From Gordius sp. MW1 (Eukaryota; Nematomorpha; Gordioida; Gordea; Gordiidae), in the NCBI GenBank assembly GCA_964036665.1, contig OZ038530.1, forward strand, positions 5,904,501 to 5,968,500: a DNA stretch of 64,000 bases, written 5' to 3'. Both the position numbers and the translations under genes were made by a program. The notes beneath the pieces were generated by a model that ran no database searches, had not been told where the DNA came from, and saw only the letters and a program-made list of their open reading frames with translations. Below are positions 36,401 to 47,569 of the stretch, one piece after another (within the stretch, counting starts at the first letter, position 1; every line of letters starts with the position of its first letter).

Positions 36401-36788
36401 TGTTTTATATCCTTAATTTACATATTTAATAAAGCCATATATATTACCTTAAGTTTCTCTCTATTGTGTTAAAACTAGTATTACATATATTCATATGTGA
36501 GAAAATTAGCTTTCCAGCTAAATTCGCTGGTATGCTTCAAACAAAGCAGCTCCATTCCACAAAATTATTGAGATATCTAATATGTTTTAGCTCATATTAA
36601 TAAACAATCGAATTCTAATTTACATATAAAGTGGGATGATAATGATTTATTAAAGAAACGGTATTATCGACTAAAAAATTTTGTAATAAATTATGATTGT
36701 TATAATTAATTAGTTTAATAAGACACTCAAATCACAACTACCTAATTGGCATAGTGAGGGGGGGGGCCTACCTGCTTGATGAAGTAAC

Positions 36789-36957
36789 CATGGGCGTAGT
36801 CAGGGGGGAGGGCTGCCCCCCCCCCTAAATGACAAATTTTTTTAATACAAAAACCCTCAGAATTTAAAAAATATTATGTTTTGCCCCCCCCCCCCCCTAA
36901 TTGAACTTAAAAACCATTTCGCCCTCCCCCCTAATCCAAAACCTGACTAAGCCCATG
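36789..36957. mobile_element. hAT-type MITE
   Basis: Termini CATGGGCGTAGTCAGG and, inverted, CATGGGCTTAGTCAGG. The interior is poly-C/poly-G with GTTTTGCCC. No clear target duplication. Confidence 0.65.
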
Positions 36958-37652
36958 AATCAGTGCAAGTTGTCCTATAATATAAATAAATTTAAAAGTT
37001 TTGTGCAACAACGCGATGCAAATAAATGCATCAATTTGACAACCCTAACCTTGACTGTCTTAAAACAACAATTTGAAGCGGTATTTGCACCATCATCCAG
37101 TTTAAAAATCGTGCTTTTTCAATTAAATAAATCACTTCTAATGGCCCCATCTTTAAATTACTATCAAATATGGTTTAACAATGAATCCCCACCCCCTTCT
37201 TGCTATATCAAGTAGCAAAGAAAAGGTAAGTTAGATAATATACCTTGGGGCAAGGTTTTCCCATCCCTCTATCTATGTCTACATATATATTAGTAACATC
37301 GCATAAGGATTTGGGATTATTGATATGCCTCATATGTTAAGTTTAAGTTCCTTCCCTGTATTCATCTTCGCATACCTGGGTTCTGGCGACTCAGCCAAAA
37401 CAAAATTACCCTTTGTTAACATGAAATTAAAACATTAACCATCAACGAAAATGTTGCATCATACGATCCACTCAATAAATCTAGAATATCATAAATAAAA
37501 ATTCACAAAAAATAATCGCCGAAAAATTCCAGAATTTACAAAGGTTTATTTCAAATATACATTAATACAATTTTTATGAATATAGTTTAACGTAAAAAAA
37601 CTTTTTATCTATGCTAACCGCTTAAATTAATCAAGGTTTATAAATCAAAAAT

Positions 37653-37800
37653 CATGGGCGTACCCAGGTTTTGAATTAGGGGGGGGGGCAAAACGTTTAA
37701 AGTTCATTTAGAGAGGGGCAAAACATAAATTTTTTTAATTTTTCATTGAAAAAATTTTTTTTCGTAAATTAGGGGGTGCCCCCCCCTGCGTACGCCCATG
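37653..37800. mobile_element. hAT-type MITE with perfect target duplication
   Basis: 148 bp with termini CATGGGCGTACCCAGG and, inverted, CATGGGCGTACGCAGG. Flanked by TCAAAAAT on both sides (37645-37652 and 37801-37808). Confidence 0.88.
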
Positions 37801-37848
37801 TCAAAAATACATGAGCATAAAAGATTTGAATATATAAATAGAAAGAAC

Positions 37849-38012
37849 CATGATCGTAGCTAGGGGGTGGCGGGGGGGGGCGGCTACCCCCCCTCTAAAG
37901 CCACAAATTCTTAAAAAGTTATTATAACTATGGTTTAAATTTCAAAAAATTACTATTTTGCCCCTCCCTAAAGCATTATCACCCCTCTAGTTCAATCCTG
38001 GCTTCGCCCATG
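37849..38012. mobile_element. hAT-type MITE
   Basis: Termini CATGATCGTAGCTAGG and, inverted, CATGGGCGAAGCCAGG, with a G/C-run interior. No matching flanks. It lies about 540 bp upstream of the NHE-B start codon. Confidence 0.65.
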
Positions 38013-38553
38013 TAACTTCATCATCTGAAATTCTTTCAACTAAGCCATGTCAAATTTGTTTTTATGACGATTGGTTGGAATTCGGAAAAGGTTCTAACTT
38101 TGAAACTTACCTTAGTTTTATGACCGTAATTAAAATCTAGTTCTTTAATTTCCATGAACAATTTAGCTAAATGTTCTGAGGTTTCTTTTGATTCGAATCG
38201 TCTTTCTACGCTTAAATTCCAAAAAATATCATTAAAGAGTAAATTATTATTAAATGAAAGATTATTATAATCTTTAAATAATGAAATAATTGGAATCCTT
38301 GAGTTCAACCCTATAAACCAAGCAATCGCATTTAGGGGGAAATTTATTGGCAACCGAATCAACGTAGAAGAAATACAATTAGATTTATTGGATATTGGAT
38401 TTTATTGTTGTCTATGAATGTTTACCTCATTTATTGATTAATTCAAATAATTCATCCTTGTAGATAAATGCATGCGATATTTTATATCACAGAATTATAT
38501 GTAAATTACGAATCGCCAAGCAACGAATTATTATATCGTAAAAGCAGGCGAAA
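38013..38553. other. Upstream region of NHE-B
   Basis: An open frame on the minus strand (38036-38362) matches no family I recognise and has no intron or neighbour context, so I do not call it a gene. The promoter and 5' UTR of NHE-B should lie here; no clear TATA or initiator can be singled out. Confidence 0.35.
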
Positions 38554-41500
38554 ATGTCCGAAGTCACTATATCAATATTAACAACTTCAGTAATGTTTGC
38601 TTTTGCATATGCTGTCGAGCATACCCCACCCCCAACTCACATAGAAAATGGGGTCGATCATTACAGAGTGGCCGAATTCAATTTTCACCACGTCGAAACG
38701 CCTATTATGATCACTTTATGGATGGTTTTGGCGAGTTTATTTAAAATAGGTGAGTTTGTATTATATAGTTTTGTCCTTACATTCCACCTAGACGTATATG
38801 CATTTGCGACTTTAAAATGGCTACCATTTATCAATTTTTTTATACTCTTTACATCTGACAAATAATATTTTAAAATGAATTTTATGTTTTATTTTTTCAC
38901 ACCCAAACAATCAATTTTATTGTCAGATAAAACTATGTTATCGTAAATAACAAATTCTACATCTCGGAGAATATATTATAATGATGTTAATGGTAATAAT
39001 GTACATCACGCAATATTCGCAGCATTCTATTTTTCACCGAAGCCATCAAGTTACGTCCCTGAATCGTGTATGCTAATTTTGCTGGGTGTCATAGCAGGAA
39101 TTGTTTTATACTTTTCAAAGCTAACGGGCATCGATTATACATTGTCAACGACAGCATTCTTCCTATTCTTGCTGCCACCCATTGTGTTAGATGCAGGCTA
39201 TTTTATGCCGAGGAGACCCTTTTTCCAAAATCTAGGCACTATCCTAGTCCTTGCGATCTTTGGGACACTTTGGAACACATTGGCTTTGGGGTTCACTCTG
39301 TATGGATTATCGGAAACAAGTAGTTACTTTTTTCCCTCCGCTCCGACTTGACGTGAGTTTTAAAATAGGCGCCATGCAGTTCGAAGCTTAGTCTAGGGGA
39401 ATTTTAAATGCATTATAAAGCAAAATGGCTTATTAGGTTTCTAATTGCGCCTCATTAAGTCCCCAATAAATTTATACTTTTTCACGACATCCGCTCTCGT
39501 AGAATGTCGACTAAAACAATATGGCTAAGATTTATATTAATCGACTCACGTTGTTACTGTTTTATTATCCGCAAGAATTTCTTTGGCGGGACGACATGCT
39601 ACCTCAAGTTACTTTTAGGTTCAATAATAAACTCGGACCAATTAAATTAAAAAATATTCACAAATTTATTATTTAAGTTTTTCAGTTAATTTTTCGTAAA
39701 AAATTCCAATTTGCTTTTCTAATTTGGCAATTTATAAAAATTGATCAAGTATTTTTAATATTTTTACCTTTTCGTCACGATAACAATTTTTTTGATTTCT
39801 CTTCACATCATTTTTTTAAAAGAAACTCTGCCGCCCTACATGTATTTAATTAGATAAACCCTACGATTGTTTTAAAATTAGGGTTTTATCAAACTTTGCA
39901 TAGTAACTATTTTGCCACGCAATTTTAGGTATATATATTTATTTTAAATTTTTTAACGACAGGAGTTCTTGGGTTTGATATACCTCTGATGCATTGTCTT
40001 TTATTTGCGGCATTGATATCTGCGGTAGATCCGGTGGCTATTTTGGCTGTTTTCGAAGACGCGCATGTCAATGAAAACCTCAACATCATAGTTTTTGGTG
40101 AATCGCTCCTCAATGACGGTGTTGCTGTGGTATTATTTTCACGCCTCTAATTCACTAGATATATATATATATATCTTTATATGATTGGCTGCAATTTATT
40201 TTTATATTAATCTTATTTTTACGAAATATTTTCCAGACTTCACCCCTAAACGACCAACTACTATTTTTATTTTATTATCTCCCTTTTAAAAATTTCATTA
40301 AAGCTTATTAAGTTTAGACAGAGGAATTTTTAATACATACATATAAATTTGGTAAGCATTTGCGGCATATATAAAGTCAAATGCAATGAGTTAAAATTGG
40401 AGTAAGACTTTTCAATAGAATTTTTGTGAGTCGTGTTATTTATAGAAAGGCGTTCTAAATCAACATAAAAAGGACTTTCTTTAAATTTGTATGAAATTGT
40501 TTAAAATGCAAGCAAATTTTATATAATACTGAAATTTAAGGTAAAACATAGATAGTAAATGCGACTGGATTATTATAATTTATATTTAGTGCAATGTAAT
40601 GACAAAAATTATGAAAGCTAGACTAGCCTATTTAAATAAAATCATAAGATAATCAATAAGTATGTGAAAAATTTTAGCTGTAAAAATATATAGATTTTTT
40701 AATTCTGCCGGCAATTTTATCTTTGGCACCTTTATAGGATTTTATCGATTATTTTTAGTTACAACACCTCAGTGTAAAAAGGTATTTATAGTTAATATTT
40801 GAAACTAATTAATTTTTATCTTACAAAAAGAATCTTTTGAATAAAAAATTATTTTCTTATAAAACTTTATGTTCCCTTTTTCGGTAAGGAAACATGTAAA
40901 AAATTGCTATGACCCTAATAATGATAATGTAAATGTTAATTTTTAGAACAAACTGTGTAATATAAAAGTGTTAAACTTAATAGAGACTTGTCTAATTTGA
41001 ATGCATTGCTGGTGTTTAATTTTAGGTTTTATACAACATGTTTGGAGCATACAGTCGAATTGGTATTAATGGGATAACGAATCAAGATATAGGAAACGGT
41101 ATTTTATCCTTTTTTGTAGTGGCATTTGTCGGTACAATGATCGGAATTATTTTCGGACTTTTTACCGGATGGTTGACGAAGTAATTAATATATTTAGACC
41201 GAAAGTTATTATCAAATTGCATATTACCGTTATTTGTATTTAATTTTTTAAGATATACTGAAAAAGTTAGAATTATTGAACCGATATTCGTGTTTCTATT
41301 GGCATACTTATCCTACTTGGTTTCTGATATGTTTAAACTGTCTGGAATATTGGCGTAAGTTATATCATTTATAACTCCTTCCACTAATATCTAGAGTCAA
41401 TCCACAAATTTTTACAATGACTATCATCATTCGATTTTGCTGGATACTATCATAAAAATTTGTGGAAGGGCTCTAGAAATTGTGATATTTTACTATTTAA

Positions 41501-44500
41501 TTAGTACATATCAATAAATTAGGATAGTATTTTGTGGTTTGATCATGAGAAAATATGTTGAAGCTAATATCGCGGTTAGTTCCGTGACCACGGTGAAGTA
41601 CACTATGAAAACTTTGAGTAGCATGTGTGAGAGCATCATATTCTTGTTTCTCGGTTTGTCAACTGTCGTAGACACTCACAAATGGAATACGGCGTTTACG
41701 TTGCTGAGTTTGCTATTTTGCATCGTTTATCGAGCCCTAGGTATAATAATTTCCTTTAAAGTATTGTTAGTTTAGAGAGCTTAGAGGTCTGCACGGGCCG
41801 AACTTTTAGATTCAGGCCCGGGCCATACCCGCGCAAATATATTATTATGGCCCGCACCCGGCCCGCAAGAAAAACTCAAAAATTGAGTAAAAACAAGTCT
41901 ACGTTGGTACAAAATTATTTTTTTAATGTTCAAAAAATAATTTAGCTATAGCATAGAAAATCGGTTTTAATCAAAGTTTATAATTTAATATTGTCAATAA
42001 AAGACTTCTATTCTGTCAGGCTATCATTTCGTTCTTCTCCTTCTGTGCGATCACTCGTAGCACTGTTGGCTGGAATTGACAAAAACTTTATAGCCTATTT
42101 TGTTTAGTTTGGTAGCGTAAGTTGGTGTTCTTTCCACCATAAAATCACATCTAGCTGCACATCTTCAGGTTATAGTTTTGATTTAAGATAAGTTTCAACT
42201 TCTTGAAATCTTCAATCCTTTCTTCTTCATCCACCTAAATGAAAATATCCATACCTGTCTCACCAATAGATAATTGCTTATTGTTGCACACCTGAGCTGG
42301 ATTGCTCATTTGGACGACCTATGCAAAAGAGCCAGGATCGTCTTGCATGGATTTCTTTAAACATTCTGTTACCGTAGTTTTTACAAAGTTTTTTTCATCT
42401 TCGGGTAGAATTTTTAAGTGCGAAACTAAGGACCAAGAAAGGTTGATAGTTTATGATAAATATAGATCTTAAACTTCAAAATTAGCATAGTTTGGGCTCT
42501 TGATTTTATTTTATAGATATTTAAGTAAACAGGATCATCATTACACTTAGAGGATGGAATCAAATTTGTGTTTTTAATGATGTTAAAAAGGGTGATACTT
42601 TATAGAGTGTGCATATTAATTAATGGCATGTTTTGTTTTTTGGAAACGCCTTCAAGTTGTTCCTTTAATCTTTGCCAGGGAAAAAACTGATTATTTCATC
42701 ATACATCTCATGCAAACTTTGTAACATAATGATTTTTGAGTTCCACCATATTGTTGCTTAAAAATATAAATTTTTTTATCATTAAGCTAATAGCATTGGT
42801 TTGTTTTTAAATTATAACTATAGTATAAAGTTAAATAAATTCAAATTTTGTCATTTCAAAGCCCAAGCCCGGCCCGCATTTTTTATTGCTCTTTTTAGGC
42901 CCGGCCCGGCCCTTGCAGACCTCTAAGAGAGCTATCATGCCCCTTCTGATTACTGCTAATAATAACCTCTTTAGACCGATAAATTACATATTCTGTAATC
43001 GGGGCTCATCATTTCTAATATTAGACCTTCTTATTTTGCTAACGGCCATTTAAACAAGATATTTTATTAAATAATGGTTTTTAAGATCAGGGAACTTTAT
43101 TAGTTTAACTATGCCGATTGCTTTTTCGTATCGTTTTTTTTACTAATATTTTTTATCTGCCCAGTCTCAGGATGCACTCTATGTCGCTCTAAACTTTTAA
43201 ATAGCAAACTTAGTCTTGAACATGCTTAAGTTAGGTTTACAAAGTATTGTAGTATATTAACTAGCAAGCAATATTTATGTTTTAAAACCTTTTTGGTCAG
43301 CTTAAAAACAATAATAAGAAATCTGCAGGGGCGATTTTTATAATTATATATATATATTTAAATATATATTCAAATATACTAAATACTATTATTTTCTTTA
43401 AATCTAGGTGTCCTTTTCATAATCCCTATTATGAATAGATATAGATTGGTAAAACTTGATAAGGTAGACATGTTCATCTTAATATACGGGGGCTTGAGAG
43501 GTGCTATTTCATTTTCTCTGGCATTGCTTCTGGATGAAAAAATAATAGGCGTGGAAAATAGGAGGATGTTCTTAACCACAACGACAGCTATCGTCATATT
43601 TACCTCGTTTTTTCAGGTTTTTTGTAGTAGAATCAAATACATACAATTAGCAATAGGGTTTGACCATAAGACCTCTCGTTAATTTTTTGAGGGTTAAAAA
43701 GGCGGAGAGCAAAAACTTAAGCCTATGTAGCATAGTTTACGAAAGGGTAAATAAACTTTTTGCTATTGCTTATAATTTTTTAGGTGTTTGAATATCTATT
43801 GCTCGGCGTAGAAGAAGTTATGGGATCGCGGGGCAGTAATCGGTTAAGAGAAAGGTTGGCAACTAAAAAGCGTTTTATTTTATTTTTTAAGATTCGCCAT
43901 ATTTGAATCCAAACACCTGTCACCCTATTTAATGAAAGATGTACCCAAGTCGAGAGAGAACAAATTGTTGAAAGTTTGTCAAAAGCTGAATTTTAAAGAA
44001 GCCAACGCCTTTATTGAGCAGTATGGAGGAGATTTGAACGCCCTCAAATCCGATTTGGGGTTTAAATTTATATTGCAATTTTTTTAAAATTAAGTTTAAC
44101 AATAGGCATATGTCACAACCTGAACCACCACCACCTGATGCTCCTATGGCTGGAACCAGAATGGATTTAGAATCGAAACATGATGCTAGTGAAAAATGGA
44201 AATATCTAGTTGATGAAATGATCCACAAAAAGCCCCCTAGAGTATGAGCTTTTATGCAACTTTGATGTTAAATCTTTAATTTTACTCTAGGTTTCCAGGT
44301 ATAGCAGACATATGATATTTGATGAAGAGGATAAGAATACCATGTCCGATCTTACAGCATTGCAGTATAAGTATCAAGCTAAAAAATTTAAGGCGGCCAG
44401 GCCGATGATAGAACGTAGAATATATATTTTTTTCATTATTAATATACTATAATCTAGCGAAATTTCGAAATACTCAGCCAAAAACAGGATCTAAAAAGCA

Positions 44501-46088
44501 TACAGTCGGTGATGCTATTCGTCGTTTTTCTTTACGCATTATGGGATCCGAGCCCGGTTTCTTAAATTTACATCTTTAAACATTTGAGCGATCCTATCAT
44601 ATTTTTACATGTTAAAGTTAGCTTAGAAGACAACCCAAGACTCCACCCGCTGTCGGTTTTTGACCGTGTTTAGATGTTTAAATCTTAATCATTGGTCGGG
44701 GTAGTGTTGTCTCTCTAAAATATGATTGCGCCTAATAATGATCAATATAATGTGATAGATTCATAATCCTAGAATTTAACAATTATACAAAACTCAATCC
44801 TATTAAAATTTTTTAATACAAATTAAAATATATAGCTTTTCTTTAGTATGTCTAATTATATTTGTTATAACCAAAAATATGATTAATAACTTATTTTATT
44901 ATATATGCCTAAAAAAGTTAGTGTAAGCTGTTTTATTGATTGGAAATCTAATGCTTATGTAAATTTAATTGAGGCATGTAAATATTTAATAAAATTATTG
45001 TCTTGATCTCGAAAGATTAAGTTGTGTTTTGAGTTCTTAGTTTAAATTTACCCTTTAGTCGGGTCAAGTTTTAAATCAATCTTGTATAAGATATAGGTAG
45101 GAAAAATAAATATCGTAAAGAACTTAGTCAACTTATGTTATAATTATGGTATATGAAATTTAGAGTAAATAATTATCCAAAATAGTTTTCTTAAACTGAT
45201 TTTTTCAAAAGAAAACGTGCCAGTTAGCGACACTAATGAAAACATGGACGAACAAAGTTCTGCTAATGGATCAACTAAAAAATTATCCACGATAAAAAGT
45301 TCTCAACCTAAGCTCTACAACATTATAGACCAACTCAAAATGAACAAAAAAATTGGTTTTGAAAATACGGCCGCTAATTTCGAAGACGAAGAAGATCTTT
45401 CAAGTTTTATATTATTAATATCAAATCCATTTTTTAATTGTTGATATTTGAAATAAATATTAATATTAACTGCTCTAGCCTCAGTGAACAAAAAACATAC
45501 ACTTCAAATTCCATCTTCCACTCCTCAAATTCCTACTATTACCTTTAGTGGTCCTGAAGTAAAGTTCTTCCAAAAATAAATAGTGAAATATTATTGTGTC
45601 AATTAAGTTTTATCATCATCTCCAAGATTTCAAAATTTTTACTAAATCCCTTAACTATATTAATAACCTGGTGTGGTTTTGTTAATTTTATAAGGAATCA
45701 TTAGAGGATGAGGAAGTCAGACGCCATTCTCTGACGCTCGCCGAAAAAACGTTGCCATGGAAAACACCACCCCTTACACCTTTAAAAATGGCTACACCAC
45801 CAAGAAAAATGAGTGATGTATACATGGGACAAGATATAGCACCTGATATAAACAATAATCTCCTCACATCGCTCTACGTAACTAATGCTTCTTCGTCGCT
45901 GATCACTTCTAAAGAAGCAGAGATGCAAGGTAAAAGAACAAAAATCAAGATATAAAAGCCACACGCCATAACTTTATCTCTAATATATAACTATTTCCAT
46001 AAAAATAGATAAAACTAGTGAAGCTGAAGCAAGGAATTTAGTAGATGTCCACGACAACACATTCCATCCAGATAATACCAAACTATGA
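38554..46088 (+). CDS. Na+/H+ exchanger, NHE2/NHE3-like, copy B (complete model)
   Basis: Paralogue of the exchanger at 52-9680. Exons: 38554-38749, 39023-39319, 39963-40129, 41026-41180, 41253-41354, 41523-41740, 43408-43616, 43657-43746, 43784-43854, 43892-44059, 44106-44241, 44291-44414, 44458-44556, 45212-45403, 45479-45558, 45695-45929, 46009-46088. Total 2619 nt, 872 residues, every junction GT-AG and in phase. The start ATG follows GCGAAA, a good Kozak context, and opens a hydrophobic signal-like N-terminus. Seen: [11 protein letters not shown] (D187), FGESLLND (E211, N215, D216) and [17 protein letters not shown]. The tail has two PKA-like sites, RRFS (666-669) and RRHS (777-780), and the motif [13 protein letters not shown]. 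Exons 2-10 match copy A in length exactly (297, 167, 155, 102, 218, 209, 90, 71, 168). Intron 6 holds a hAT element. Looks functional. Confidence 0.94.
41782..42925 (-). mobile_element. hAT element in intron 6 of NHE-B
   Basis: Target duplication AGAGAGCT (41774-41781 and 42926-42933). Near-perfect TIRs TAGAGGTCTGCACGGGCCG and, inverted, TAGAGGTCTGCAAGGGCCG, followed by GCCCGG-rich DNA. On the minus strand near 42110-42210, [11 protein letters not shown], a stop, then [14 protein letters not shown] recall the hAT C-terminal block, so it derives from an autonomous copy. Now decayed. Confidence 0.88.
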
Positions 46089-46400
46089 TACGTTATAATA
46101 TCTAATATATATATATATTTCTATGCTTGCAACTTGACATATTTTGTGTGTAATACACAAGCTCACAATCACAACATATGCAATTACCATTCTATACTTT
46201 CACCATTAAAGGCATATGCATATGGCTCCATTTATTTGTCCAAACATTTTAAAGCCTAAATAGTTTGAACACAGCTATTATAATAACAAATGTTGGTGAT
46301 AACTGGATGAATGATGATAGTATTTTTAAATCTGCTACTTTTAAATACACCATTTATGCCGTTCCATGCTTTTATAAGTTAATTTATTGATTATACATTA

Positions 46401-46406
46401 AATAAA
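46401..46406 (+). terminator. Candidate poly(A) signal of NHE-B
   Basis: AATAAA 313 nt past the NHE-B stop; a second AATAAA-like hexamer follows at 46411. Confidence 0.4.
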
Positions 46407-46409
46407 GGA

Positions 46410-47569
46410 AATAAACTATTACATTTTAATTATGATGTTTAAAATTTATATAATCATGTATGTTAATAGAGTGGTGTGAGTTAGGTTGGAATTCCCAAGC
46501 AAAGAAGAAGCATACATAAATGCTTTTAACATTAGTAAATGTGAGCTATTAAAAAAAATTATATAAAAAATGAATTTTGAATTTAATAAAAAATAATTTA
46601 TTTTATTTTTGAATCAATAGTTTAATTTATTATATAATAAATAAATAAAATATCCAGATCTTATATGTTCAAAGTTCAAATAATATTATATGCAGTTAAA
46701 TCAATCGCCAAGGGCAGATAGCTGATTGGCTTAGTTTCAAGTTGAATTTAATCTATAAATGGGCTTGCATATGCTATCCACCCATTATTTTATCAACTAA
46801 GGCGATAATTGTGCTATATATATTATGAAATTTTTAATTAAAGCTCTATAATTGTAAAAATAACTTAAACACAAAATTATATTTTAAAAAGAATTAGATT
46901 TAATTTTCTATATTTCTTTCAAAAGCGACACTCATAAAATTTTAGCCGAAAATATAACTTGTACAATTTTACTGATCTTAAATAAGAAAACAATGAGCTT
47001 AAATTTATTTGGGTTGTCCTCTTGTTTTCAAATTTTAAGGATAAGGTACATAATGATAAATATATGGCGAGAGTGATCACAATAATTAAAATATTCAAAA
47101 TTAAAAATTAAAATGCTTGAAAATATTGCGTTCTTGCAGGAAAGAGACCACAGGCGAGATTGGCTCACAAAATTTAAATACTTTAACTGCTGGTGGCTTT
47201 CTAGGTACAAACATAATATTAGAGAGATTATTAATGCAATTTTATCCAAAACCGTCGTGGATATTGATTTATATAATTTAATAGTATTATTTATCAAATT
47301 TCCGAACCCCCCCCCCCCCCCACCCTTTAGGCAATCCTGCCTACGCCACTGTTGCTCATTATAAAATTAAATATGAGCTCCTGAATATGGCATATTTCTC
47401 TTCAATTAAAACAAGTTCAACCTTAAAATGGTTTAAATACATTACTTGTCCTATCCGGTGTGAACCATCCTATATTTTATATTCGAATTAAAAATCAAGG
47501 AATAGAATTATAAAAATTATTGGCGTCACATTTAAAATGTGTAAAGTTGGATCCCAAAACTGTTCAAGT
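46410..47569. other. AT-rich intergenic, one solo hAT end
   Basis: No gene recognised. Open frames at 47028-47364 on both strands have no family resemblance. A solitary hAT terminus, poly-C then CCTGCCTACGCCACTG, lies at 47303-47351. Confidence 0.4.

Noticed and set aside
36901-37215. 104-codon frame between MITEs
   Set aside because: Begins inside a MITE, no family resemblance, no conserved motif, and no paralogous counterpart near NHE-A.
38036-38362. 108-codon minus-strand frame upstream of NHE-B
   Set aside because: No recognised domain and AT-driven composition. Possibly a decayed element piece; not supported as a gene.
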